From Chthonomonas sp. (lineage in GTDB: Bacteria; Armatimonadota; Fimbriimonadia; Fimbriimonadales; Fimbriimonadaceae): a stretch of DNA of 64,000 nt. This document shows, piece by piece, positions 8,224 through 16,343 of the stretch. Each line of letters opens with the position of its first letter. Positions within the stretch are counted from its first letter, which is position 1. The stretch is from assembly GCA_016788425.1 (NCBI GenBank), contig JAEURQ010000002.1:248001-312000 (forward strand). Reading direction: 5' to 3'. The notes under the pieces were generated by a model. It searched no databases and was not told the DNA's origin. It saw nothing but the letters and a program-made list of their open reading frames with translations. A program made the position numbers and the translations under genes.

Positions 8224-10122
8224 ATGCTGAACCTGCCGCGAATCATGATGGTCCTCACCGTGGCCTGCGGTCTCGGGCTGGTGGCGAGCTACTTCACCGC
8301 CGGCAACGTCGCCGTCATGGTCAGCATTGCCTGCGGGTCGGTGTTCGCGGTCAAGACGATGCTCGAATCGCTGCGAGCCCGCCAACTCGATGTCAACCTG
8401 TTGATGGTGCTGGCCGCCATTGGCGCGGTGCTCGTGGGGCAGCCGCGCGAGGCCGCGGTGTTGCTGTTTTTGTTCTCGTTGAGCAGCGCGCTGGAGGAGA
8501 TGGCGATGGCGAAAACCGAGGCGGCCATCGGTGCGCTCGTGAAACTCCGGCCGGCCACGGCGTTGCGAGTTCAGGCCGATGGCACGCATGAGGTGCCTCT
8601 GGAAGAGGTGGCAGTCGGCGATGTGGTGCGCCTCAACCCGTTCTCCATTGTGCCGCTGGACGGCGTGTTGCTCGGCGAATCCAGCTTCAACGAGGCCGCG
8701 ATCAGTGGCGAGAGCCAACCCGTGCACAAAATCGCTGGCGACAACGCCATCGCGGGCACGCAGAATCTGGGGACGCGGGCTGACGTTCGGGTCACGGCGG
8801 CGGCGGGCAACACGACCCTCGACCGAATTGTGCGGCTCGTCGAAGAGGCTCAGGAAAAGCCGACCAGCGGAGAGCGGATCAGCCGGTGGTTCGCCGCGAC
8901 CTACACCGCCTTTGTGTTGGCGGTGGCGCTCATTTCGTTTGCGGTTCGTTTCTTTGGTTTGCATGAGACGGTGGCGCAAGCGGGCTACCATTCGCTAATT
9001 CTGCTCGTCGCCTTGAGCCCGTGCGCGTTGGTCATTTCGGCACCGGCCGCGGCGCTGAGCGCGCTCGCCTTCGCCGCTCGACGCGGGATATTGGTGCGCG
9101 GCGGGTTGGCTCTGGAACAGGCGGGAATGGTCACCGCCGTCAACCTGGACAAGACCGGCACGCTGACCACGGGCAAGTTCGACGTCGCCGAGGTGTGCGT
9201 GTTACACGAGCCGATCGTGGAGTGCTGGCGCCCCGGATCGCGCCCCAACGAGGCTGTGCTGGAGGTCTTGCGACTGGTCGCCTCCACCGAGAGCGCGAGC
9301 CAGCACCCGATCGCGGTAGCGATTCTCGACTTCGCGCGGCGCACCGCCGTCGAATGGCCCGAACCCCAAAATGTCGAGGTCGTACCCGGCAAGGGGCTAC
9401 GCGCGGTGGTCGGCGGAATCAGCACGAAAGTCGGGCAGCTGAGCTTTTTTGAACCCGCCGAGCTTGGCCACGAACTCAATGAGCACGCCGCGGAAATGGG
9501 CGAGCGCGGGCTTACTGTCGTAGTTGTTTCCGCGGGCGACGTGCAGGCGGCGCTGGGTCTACGCGACACGCCGCGCGCGGACGCCCCCGAGCTTCTGTCC
9601 GGCTTCCGCAAGCTGGGCATTGGCCACATTCGGATGCTCACTGGCGACAACGCCAAAACCGCGCACGCCGTCGCGAAAGAACTCGGCCTCCAAGAATTTG
9701 AAGCGGGGATGACGCCTGAGCGCAAACACGAGCTGGTTCAACAACAGGTGCGGCAAGGCGAGATCGTGATGATGGTCGGCGACGGCGTGAACGACGCGCC
9801 CGCGCTCGCCGAGGCCCATGTCGGCGTCGCGATGGGCGGCCTCGGCAACGAAGTGGCGCTCGAAGTTGCCGACGTCGTGCTCGTGCAAGACCGCATTCAG
9901 CGGCTCCCGCTCTTGGTGGCGCTCGGGCGAAAAACGCGCGCCAACATCCGGTTCAATCTGTGGTTCGCGGGTGGCATGATTGCGGCCCTCACGCTCGGCT
10001 CGCTCGTGGGTTGGGTGCCGCTGTCGTGGGCCGTGCTCGGCCACGAAGGGAGCACCGCCTTGGTGGTTCTGAACGGTCTACGGCTGCTTGGAGGGGCGGG
10101 CGCCGAGCGCATGTTGGAGTAA
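8224..10122 (+). CDS. P1B-4-type metal-transporting P-type ATPase
   Basis: A 632-residue heavy-metal ATPase. Visible landmarks are the actuator loop GESQPVHK, phosphorylation site DKTGTLTTG, nucleotide-domain HP in SQHPIA, and hinge GDGVNDAPALAEA. The transmembrane metal site reads SPC (VALSPCALVIS) instead of CPC, and the penultimate helix has HEGST. That pair defines the P1B-4 subgroup (CoaT, CtpD, PfeT/ZosA), which exports Co2+, Fe2+ or Zn2+. There is no N-terminal metal-binding domain, as is usual for P1B-4. Substrate cannot be resolved further. It diverges from the GHL10 gene, and the LD-carboxypeptidase follows 9 nt downstream. Confidence 0.92.
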   Translation: MLNLPRIMMVLTVACGLGLVASYFTAGNVAVMVSIACGSVFAVKTMLESLRARQLDVNLLMVLAAIGAVLVGQPREAAVLLFLFSLSSALEEMAMAKTEAAIGALVKLRPATALRVQADGTHEVPLEEVAVGDVVRLNPFSIVPLDGVLLGESSFNEAAISGESQPVHKIAGDNAIAGTQNLGTRADVRVTAAAGNTTLDRIVRLVEEAQEKPTSGERISRWFAATYTAFVLAVALISFAVRFFGLHETVAQAGYHSLILLVALSPCALVISAPAAALSALAFAARRGILVRGGLALEQAGMVTAVNLDKTGTLTTGKFDVAEVCVLHEPIVECWRPGSRPNEAVLEVLRLVASTESASQHPIAVAILDFARRTAVEWPEPQNVEVVPGKGLRAVVGGISTKVGQLSFFEPAELGHELNEHAAEMGERGLTVVVVSAGDVQAALGLRDTPRADAPELLSGFRKLGIGHIRMLTGDNAKTAHAVAKELGLQEFEAGMTPERKHELVQQQVRQGEIVMMVGDGVNDAPALAEAHVGVAMGGLGNEVALEVADVVLVQDRIQRLPLLVALGRKTRANIRFNLWFAGGMIAALTLGSLVGWVPLSWAVLGHEGSTALVVLNGLRLLGGAGAERMLE

Positions 10123-10131
10123 CCTACCGGC

Positions 10132-11118
10132 ATGAGCGGAGTGTCCCGGCGTGGCTTTTTGGCGGCGACTGGCGTCGGACTGACCGCGACCTCCTTCGCC
10201 ATGAGCAAGTCCCCGATTCTTCGTCCCGGCGACCAAGTGGCCGCCATCGGCCCCGCTGGTCGGCTGGAGCCCGACTTCATCCAAGCGCTGCTTGGCAACT
10301 TGCGGAGCCTTGGGCTAGAGCCGGTGCTCGGCCCCAATGCCGAGCGGCGGCATCAGTTCTTCGCCGGGACCGACGAGCAGCGGGCATCCGACCTGAATGA
10401 GGCGATTCGCAACCCCAAAATTCGGGCAATATCCTGTCTGCGCGGCGGGTGGGGTTGCGCCCGCATTCTGCCGCTCATTGATTGGTCCGCGTGGCGCGCC
10501 GACCCCAAGCCGGTCATCGGGTTTAGCGACATCACGGCCTTGCTGGTGGCGGCGATGGGCCACAAGGTTCCGCTCGGATTCCACGGCTCGCAAGCGCCGC
10601 CGCCCGAAAAGCCGCTGAGCACGGCTTCGTTCCGGCGAGCGCTGATGGAAACCGGGCCGTATCACATCTTTGCGTCGGGCGGCGAGTCGCCGCCGCTGGC
10701 GGTGGACCGGGCAAGTTCAGACCCCGTGCGGGGGCGGCTGATTGGCGGCAATCTCATGGTGCTCAACCAGCTCATCGGCACGGGCTATCTGCCGTCGTTC
10801 AAGGACAAGATTCTGTTTCTGGAGGACGTGAACGAGGCGCCCTATCGCATCGATCGCATGCTTACGCAAATGCACATGGCGGGCGTGTTCAAGGGCGTGC
10901 GCGCGGTGCTTTTGGGGCAGTTCACCAAGTGCGACGACCCCGATTCGACGGACGTGCCGACGGCCATGGAGGTGCTCCGCGAGCAGCTTGGCAAGCTCAA
11001 TGTGCCGATCGTCAGCAACATCCAATTCGGCCACATTCGCGAGCAACTGATGTTGCCGGTCGGGGCCGAAGTGACGCTCAACACCGGATCGCAGCCCGAG
11101 CTGTGGTGGCACCGCTAG
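10132..11118 (+). CDS. S66 LD-carboxypeptidase, Tat-exported
   Basis: The 328-residue protein belongs to the LdcA/MccF serine peptidase family S66, which cleaves L,D bonds of tetrapeptide stems during murein recycling or detoxifies microcin-like adenylates. The nucleophile elbow is GFSDITAL (residues about 126-133), with the preceding family motif LRGGWGCARI and a catalytic acidic region FLEDVNEAPYRIDRM. The conserved histidine lies in NIQFGH. Unusually for a recycling enzyme, it carries a twin-arginine signal (SRRGFLAATG), implying an extracytoplasmic location. Its TAG overlaps the cmk stop within CTAG. Confidence 0.88.
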   Translation: MSGVSRRGFLAATGVGLTATSFAMSKSPILRPGDQVAAIGPAGRLEPDFIQALLGNLRSLGLEPVLGPNAERRHQFFAGTDEQRASDLNEAIRNPKIRAISCLRGGWGCARILPLIDWSAWRADPKPVIGFSDITALLVAAMGHKVPLGFHGSQAPPPEKPLSTASFRRALMETGPYHIFASGGESPPLAVDRASSDPVRGRLIGGNLMVLNQLIGTGYLPSFKDKILFLEDVNEAPYRIDRMLTQMHMAGVFKGVRAVLLGQFTKCDDPDSTDVPTAMEVLREQLGKLNVPIVSNIQFGHIREQLMLPVGAEVTLNTGSQPELWWHR

Positions 11119-11783
11119 TCGCCTAAGACACGCTTGAGCGCGGCGATGATCTCTTCCGCGACCGCCTCGGGAGTTTTGCCGAAACTCTCCACGAGCACGG
11201 CGTCTTCGGCTTTGGTCAACGGCGAATCTTGGCGAGTGTAATCGCGGTGATCGCGGTCGGCGATCTGGCGGGTCAACTCCTCGTTCGAAAGGTCAATGCC
11301 TTTCTCCCGAAACTCCTCCAATCGGCGGTGCGCCCGCTCCTCCAAGCTGGCCGTGAGAAACACCTTTAGCGTGGCGTTGGGCGCGACCACGGTGGTCGTA
11401 TCGCGACCTTCGAGAATCACGCCGCCAGCGGCGATCATCGCCTGCTGACGGCTCGCCATGATCGCGCGCACCGGCGAGTGAGCACTTAGCGCGCTAGCGA
11501 GTTCTCCCATGTCAGGCGTTCGAATCGCGGCGGTGACATCCTCGCCGTTGAGAAAAACGCGCTGTGGCGTCCCCTCGCCGAAAGAAATCTCACTGGGCGC
11601 GGCGAGCCGGGCGGCAGCCTCGCCATCCTCCGGGCCGAGCCCGTGGCGAGTGGCCAGGAGGGCAACCGCCCGATACATCGCGCCAGTATCGAGGTATCGC
11701 AAGTCGAGCCGTTCGGCGAGAATTTTGGCAACTGTTGATTTTCCCGCTCCGGCCGGGCCGTCAATCGCAATGACGGGTCGCAT
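11115..11783 (-). CDS. cmk: Cytidylate kinase
   Basis: Cytidylate kinase phosphorylates CMP and dCMP. The P-loop GPAGAGKST sits at residues 8-16, followed by LDTGAMYRA, the family signature, and VILEGRDTTTVV. Length (222 aa) is standard. The start codon overlaps the aroA stop (TAATG), so cmk is translated from the aroA message, a common arrangement. The usual rpsA downstream is absent: the gene ends against the convergent LD-carboxypeptidase gene. Confidence 0.95.
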   Translation of the reverse strand: MRPVIAIDGPAGAGKSTVAKILAERLDLRYLDTGAMYRAVALLATRHGLGPEDGEAAARLAAPSEISFGEGTPQRVFLNGEDVTAAIRTPDMGELASALSAHSPVRAIMASRQQAMIAAGGVILEGRDTTTVVAPNATLKVFLTASLEERAHRRLEEFREKGIDLSNEELTRQIADRDHRDYTRQDSPLTKAEDAVLVESFGKTPEAVAEEIIAALKRVLGD

Positions 11784-13066
11784 TAGGCTTCGCTCCAGGT
11801 CACGCCGAGCGTGCGTAGGTCGTCCACAAATCCAGGATAGCTGGTTGCAATCGAATCAGCCCCCCGAATCGTGGTGTCGCCCGTCGCGCTCAGCAACCCC
11901 GCGATCGCAAAACTCATTGCCAACCGGTGATCGCCGTGCGCGTCAATCGTCGCGCCCCTTAAAGCCACTGGCCCGTGAATGGCCATGCCATCCGGAAACT
12001 CGTCCACCGACGCGCCCATCGCCCGCAACCCCTTTGCCATCTGCGCAATCCGGTCACTCTCCTTCACCCGCAACTCCGCCGCTCCGCGCACCACGCTCGT
12101 TCCGTGCGCCTGCGTCGCGAGAACACTCAGCACCGGAATCTCATCAATCAGCCTCGGCACCAACTCGCCTTCAATCACAAAGGGCTTCAAGCCAGGCGGC
12201 CCGCTGACCACCAAATCCGCGAGCGGTTCGCCCAACTCCGCCCGTTCATTTTCCCGCGTCACCGAAGCCCCCATATGCGCAAGCACATCAAGCAGGCCCG
12301 AGCGCGTCGGATTCACCGAAACGCCCCGAAGCACCGCCTGCGCCCCCGGCGAACCCGCCACCAAACACAGCGCAAAGGCCGCGCTCGAAATGTCGCCCGG
12401 CACTCGAAACTCAAATCCGCCCCACTCGGCGCGTTGAACCGAAATCTGGTTGCGACACCGGGTGAGCGGCACGCCGAGCGCCTCCATCAAGCGCTCCGTG
12501 TGGTCGCGACTTTGCTCGGGCTCGTCCACGCTAGTCTCACCCTCGGCCCGCACCCCCGCGAGCAAAATCGCACTCTTGATCTGCGCGCTCGCCACCGGCG
12601 AGAGGTAGTCAATGCCGCGCAGCGTTCCGCCGGTCAATCGCACGGGCGCCTTTTCGCCCTCTACCTTTGCGCCCATCATCTTGAGCGGGAGGCCAATGCG
12701 CCCCATCGGACGCCGCGAGAGCGAAGCGTCGCCGACAAATTCTACGCTCATCGGTCGCGAAGCGAATACTCCCATGAGCAGGCGCATGGTGGTGCCAGAA
12801 TTCCCGCAATCAACCGGCTCGGTTGGGGTGGTCCAGGTCGCGGGCTGGACCCGCCACACGTCGCCCGATTCCTCCACCCGCATGCCGACCATTTCGAGAA
12901 TGCGTCGCGTGGCGCGGCAGTCTTCGCCGGTCAAGGGGTTGTGGATTTCGCTAGTCGAATTCGCAAGAGCGCCAAAAATTAGAGCGCGGTGGGTCAGGCT
13001 TTTGTCGGCGGGGGGAGTGATTTCGCCCCGAGGCGGGCTAAGGGCCGGACCAAAACGAAGCTCCAT
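11783..13066 (-). CDS. aroA: 3-phosphoshikimate 1-carboxyvinyltransferase (EPSP synthase)
   Basis: AroA joins shikimate-3-phosphate and PEP in aromatic amino acid synthesis. The protein (427 aa) shows PPADKSLTHRALIFGALA near the N-terminus, the PEP-site motif GNSGTTMRLLMG, DASLSRRPMGR, and the C-terminal RVKESDRIAQMAKGL and DHRLAMSFAIAGL. The motif spacing is that of a normal bacterial AroA. It is the first gene of a two-gene unit with cmk, the two sharing TAATG. The divergent NfeD gene begins 58 nt upstream. Confidence 0.96.
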   Translation of the reverse strand: MELRFGPALSPPRGEITPPADKSLTHRALIFGALANSTSEIHNPLTGEDCRATRRILEMVGMRVEESGDVWRVQPATWTTPTEPVDCGNSGTTMRLLMGVFASRPMSVEFVGDASLSRRPMGRIGLPLKMMGAKVEGEKAPVRLTGGTLRGIDYLSPVASAQIKSAILLAGVRAEGETSVDEPEQSRDHTERLMEALGVPLTRCRNQISVQRAEWGGFEFRVPGDISSAAFALCLVAGSPGAQAVLRGVSVNPTRSGLLDVLAHMGASVTRENERAELGEPLADLVVSGPPGLKPFVIEGELVPRLIDEIPVLSVLATQAHGTSVVRGAAELRVKESDRIAQMAKGLRAMGASVDEFPDGMAIHGPVALRGATIDAHGDHRLAMSFAIAGLLSATGDTTIRGADSIATSYPGFVDDLRTLGVTWSEA

Positions 13067-13124
13067 GAACGCCCCAAGAGTACCAGTCGCAACCTTCCCC
13101 CAGTTTCGGCTGTATAGTGGGTGA

Positions 13125-13685
13125 GTGTTTGTCGTTTACGCAGGTTGCATGATCGTCAGTGTAGGCCTCCTGTTGGTCGGCATCATCGTCGGCCATGGCA
13201 ACCACGACGTCGGCGATCACAGCTTCGATAGCGACCACGGCATCGGCGACTGGCTGCCCATCCTCAGCTTCCGGTTCTGGGTGTATGGTGTTGGTGCCTT
13301 CGGCCTGACCGGCGTCCTGGCCACGCTCATGAACATGCCCGAAGCCCTCATCATGGCCATCGCGGCGGGCGTCATCACCGGCCTCACCGTCAGCATCGCC
13401 GCCCGCCAACTCGCCCGCCGAGGAAGCGCGTCCGGCAGCACCACTTACCAAGATCTGGTGAGCCGCTGGGGCACCGTGAGCGTCCCTATCCGGTCGCGCT
13501 CGGTAGGGAAGGTGGTCGTTCAATACGGCAGCGACATCATCGAGGTGCAAGCCCGAGCCCTCAACCCCGACATCGAGATTCTGCCGAAAGAAAAGGTCAT
13601 TCTCGTTGGCGTCACGGGAGAAATTTTTGAGGTGGTCGCCGAGTCCGAAGCGGCCAGCCTTTCGTTAGGAAACAGTCATGAATAA
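13125..13685 (+). CDS. NfeD-like membrane protein
   Basis: This 186-residue protein has three hydrophobic helices (about 5-22, 47-67 and 70-95), then a soluble C-terminal domain with the beta-rich pattern of the NfeD OB-fold (YQDLVSRWGTVSVPIRSRS...GEIFEVVAE). NfeD proteins are the standard partners of flotillin/SPFH proteins in membrane microdomains. Here two flotillin genes follow directly, the first starting before the nfeD stop. The loop between helices 1 and 2 is rich in His and Asp (HGNHDVGDHSFDSDHG), a possible metal-binding patch. Start GTG 13125 is taken because a GGGTGA-like ribosome-binding site precedes it; ATG 13149 is the alternative. Confidence 0.82.
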   Translation: MFVVYAGCMIVSVGLLLVGIIVGHGNHDVGDHSFDSDHGIGDWLPILSFRFWVYGVGAFGLTGVLATLMNMPEALIMAIAAGVITGLTVSIAARQLARRGSASGSTTYQDLVSRWGTVSVPIRSRSVGKVVVQYGSDIIEVQARALNPDIEILPKEKVILVGVTGEIFEVVAESEAASLSLGNSHE

Positions 13686-14997
13686 CGTCTCCCTTTGGCT
13701 TGGCCAACTGACGACCCCCGAATCCGTCGAGCAACTGATCACCGCGCTCAAGGGCGCGGCCCCGGTCCTCGTCTGCATCCTCGTCTTTTTCGTTCTCGTC
13801 AAGACGATCCTGTACATCTGCCCGCCCAACGAGTTCCTCGTGTTCTCCGGGCGCAAGCAAAAAGCACCCGATGGCACCGTCCGCGGATTTCGTGTCGTCT
13901 TCGGCGGTCGCGGCTGGCGAGTGCCAATTCTGGAGCGCGTAGACCGCATGACCCTCAACACGATGGAGATTCCCATCGGCGTGCGCGGAGCCTACGCTCA
14001 AGGCGGAATCCCGCTTCACGTGGACGCCGTCGCCAACGTCAAAATCTCCAGTGAACCCGGTGTCGTCGGCAACGCAATTGAGCGCTTCCTCGGTCAACCA
14101 CCCGTCGCCATCCGCCGCGTCGCCAAAGAAACCCTCGAAGGCCACCTGCGCGGAGTTCTGGCACGGTTGACGCCCGAACAAATCAACGAAGACCGCCTCA
14201 CCTTCGCGGAAGAACTCGCCAACGAAAGCGAACTCGACCTCAAGAAGCTCGGCCTCCACCTCGACACGCTCAAAATTCAGCACGTCAGCGACGACGTGAA
14301 ATACCTCGATTCCATCGGACGCGAAGCCATCGCCAACGTCGTTCGCGACGCCCAGATGGCCGAATCAGACGCCCGGCGACAAGCCGAGCAAATCGAAAGC
14401 GAAATGGCCGCCCGAGGCGCCGTCGCCCTGAGCAATGCCGACGCCCAAATCGCCCGCATGGAAAACGAACTCCGCAAAATCCTCGCCGACCTCGAATCGC
14501 GCGTGACGAGCGAAGAAAAAATCACCGAGTCCGCCGCCCGCGAGGCCCGCGCCCGTGCCGAACAAGAGTTGCAAGGCATCCGCACCCAAGTGGAAGCCAT
14601 CCGCCTCAAAGTGGACGAAGTCCTCCCCGCCGAAGCGGCACAAATCGCCCAACAGTCCATCGCCGAAGCCGAAGCCTCGGTGACCCGCGAACGTGGCCTC
14701 GCCGCCGGGGAGGCGCTCAGCGCCCTCAACTCTGCGTGGCGCGCCGCCGGCGACAACGCCATCAACATCGTCGTCCTCGACTCCCTCGACTCGATTCTCA
14801 AACGCATGGTGCATATCGCCAACCAAGTAGAAGTGGAAGAAGTGAATATCATTGACAACGGCTCCGGCAAGGGGCTCCCGAACTATGTCGCCGGGCGCGT
14901 CGCTTTGCTCACCGAACTCACCGGTGCCCTAGAGCAACTCGTTGGCTTCGATCTGAAAAAGGCCCTGGGCGGCATCACCACGGAGGTGCGAAAGTGA
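13678..14997 (+). CDS. Flotillin-like SPFH-domain protein (first paralogue)
   Basis: A 439-residue flotillin. An N-terminal membrane segment (about residues 25-45) leads into an SPFH domain (PPNEFLVFSG, GGRGWRVPILERVDRM, VANVKISS), then a long Ala/Glu-rich coiled coil (about 220-360), and a C-terminal region for oligomerisation. Flotillins scaffold ordered membrane patches and affect secretion and signalling complexes. It overlaps nfeD by 8 nt and the second flotillin by 4 nt, so the three are translationally coupled. The coiled coil differs from that of the second copy while the SPFH blocks match closely. Confidence 0.9.
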   Translation: MNNVSLWLGQLTTPESVEQLITALKGAAPVLVCILVFFVLVKTILYICPPNEFLVFSGRKQKAPDGTVRGFRVVFGGRGWRVPILERVDRMTLNTMEIPIGVRGAYAQGGIPLHVDAVANVKISSEPGVVGNAIERFLGQPPVAIRRVAKETLEGHLRGVLARLTPEQINEDRLTFAEELANESELDLKKLGLHLDTLKIQHVSDDVKYLDSIGREAIANVVRDAQMAESDARRQAEQIESEMAARGAVALSNADAQIARMENELRKILADLESRVTSEEKITESAAREARARAEQELQGIRTQVEAIRLKVDEVLPAEAAQIAQQSIAEAEASVTRERGLAAGEALSALNSAWRAAGDNAINIVVLDSLDSILKRMVHIANQVEVEEVNIIDNGSGKGLPNYVAGRVALLTELTGALEQLVGFDLKKALGGITTEVRK

Positions 14998-16277
14998 GCT
15001 TCATCGTCGTCGTGGGCGTCATCTTGGCGTTCCTCCTGCTGTTCCTCATCACCTTGCCCTCGCTCATCCACATTTGCGCGCCCAACGAGGTGCTCATCTT
15101 CAGCGGTTCGCGTCGCCAGGAGCATGGCCGTGACCTTGGCTATCGCGTCATCAAAGGCGGACGCGGCATCCGTGTGCCGTTCATGGAACGCGTAGACCGA
15201 ATGGACCTCACCAACATGGTCATTGACGTCACCGCCACCAACGCGTACAGCAAAGGCGGAATTCCCGTCTCCGTACAAGGCGTCGCCAACGTCAAAATCG
15301 CGAGCCAAGAGCCCCTCCTCAACAACGCAATTGAACGCTTCCTCAACCGCAGTCGCGAGGAAATCATCGGCATCGCGAAGGCCACTCTCGAAGGCTCCCT
15401 CCGCGGCATCGTCAGCACCATGACGCCCGAGCAGATCAACGAAGACAAGTTGCTCTTCGCCGAGCGACTCGTCCACGAAGTGGAAGCCGACATGACCGCC
15501 CTCGGTCTCGCCGTCGACACCATGAAGATTCAACACGTGCAAGACGAGGTGCACTATCTCGACTCCATCGGCCGCCGCCGCAACGCCGAGGTCATCTCGT
15601 CCGCCCGCATCGCCGAAGCCAAAGCCCGCGCCGAATCCAGCGAACGAGAAGCCTCCAACAAGGAGCAGCAAGCCCGCGCCCGCGTGGACGGCCAAATCGC
15701 CAGCGCCAAGGCCGATGCCGAGCGCCGCCTGCTCGATGCCACCTCGCGCCGCGAAGCGGTCATCGCCGAAGAACTCGCCGTCGTCGCGGCCGAAGTCGCC
15801 AAAGCCAAGGCCGAGGTCGCCGTGCAGACCGCCCGCGTCGAGCAAGTGCGCCGCCGTCTGGAAGCCGAAGTCATTGAACCCGCGAAAGCCCAAGCCAGCG
15901 CCGCCGCCGCCCGCGCCAAGGCCCAGTACGCTCCCGTCGTCGCCGACGGCACCGCCCGCGCCGAAGCCCTTACCAAAATGGCGGAAGCGTGGAAAGAGGC
16001 CGGCCCCGGCGCCCGCGAAATCGTCATCGCCCAAAAAGTCGAGACCATCTTAGCTGCCATAGGGGAGTCAGTCAACGCCGCCTCCCAAATCAAAAAGGTC
16101 ACCGTCATTGACCAAGGAGGTTCGGGCGGCCCCGGCAACCTACTCGCGCTCAGCGAACAGCTCAAAGAAGTCTTTGGCCTCGATGTCGTCGAGAAAGTCA
16201 AGCAACTCGGCTCCCCGACGCCCGTTAACGTGAAAGTCACCGTCCCGAAGAGCATTGAACCGTCCCCGTCCGAATAA
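14994..16277 (+). CDS. Flotillin-like SPFH-domain protein (second paralogue)
   Basis: A 427-residue flotillin that starts inside the stop region of the preceding paralogue. The N-terminal 25 residues form one membrane helix. The SPFH domain repeats the first copy's landmarks: APNEVLIFSG, GGRGIRVPFMERVDRM, GGIPVSVQGVANVKIAS, NAIERFL, TPEQINEDKL and KIQHVQDEVHYLDSIGR. A long Ala/Glu/Arg coiled coil follows (about 195-340). The two proteins probably hetero-oligomerise. The next gene, a nucleoside-type ABC ATPase, starts 66 nt later and may be a separate unit. Confidence 0.9.
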   Translation: MSFIVVVGVILAFLLLFLITLPSLIHICAPNEVLIFSGSRRQEHGRDLGYRVIKGGRGIRVPFMERVDRMDLTNMVIDVTATNAYSKGGIPVSVQGVANVKIASQEPLLNNAIERFLNRSREEIIGIAKATLEGSLRGIVSTMTPEQINEDKLLFAERLVHEVEADMTALGLAVDTMKIQHVQDEVHYLDSIGRRRNAEVISSARIAEAKARAESSEREASNKEQQARARVDGQIASAKADAERRLLDATSRREAVIAEELAVVAAEVAKAKAEVAVQTARVEQVRRRLEAEVIEPAKAQASAAAARAKAQYAPVVADGTARAEALTKMAEAWKEAGPGAREIVIAQKVETILAAIGESVNAASQIKKVTVIDQGGSGGPGNLLALSEQLKEVFGLDVVEKVKQLGSPTPVNVKVTVPKSIEPSPSE

Positions 16278-16343
16278 CGGGGGCGAACGTCCCCCAAAAA
16301 CTGCCAGCACTAGCGGTTCGCGGGTAAAGTTTGACGACATTCT

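Noticed and set aside
16278-16343. A GC hairpin (GGGGG...CCCCC) after the second flotillin as terminator
   Set aside because: Only 5 bp of stem and followed by A residues rather than T on the coding strand.
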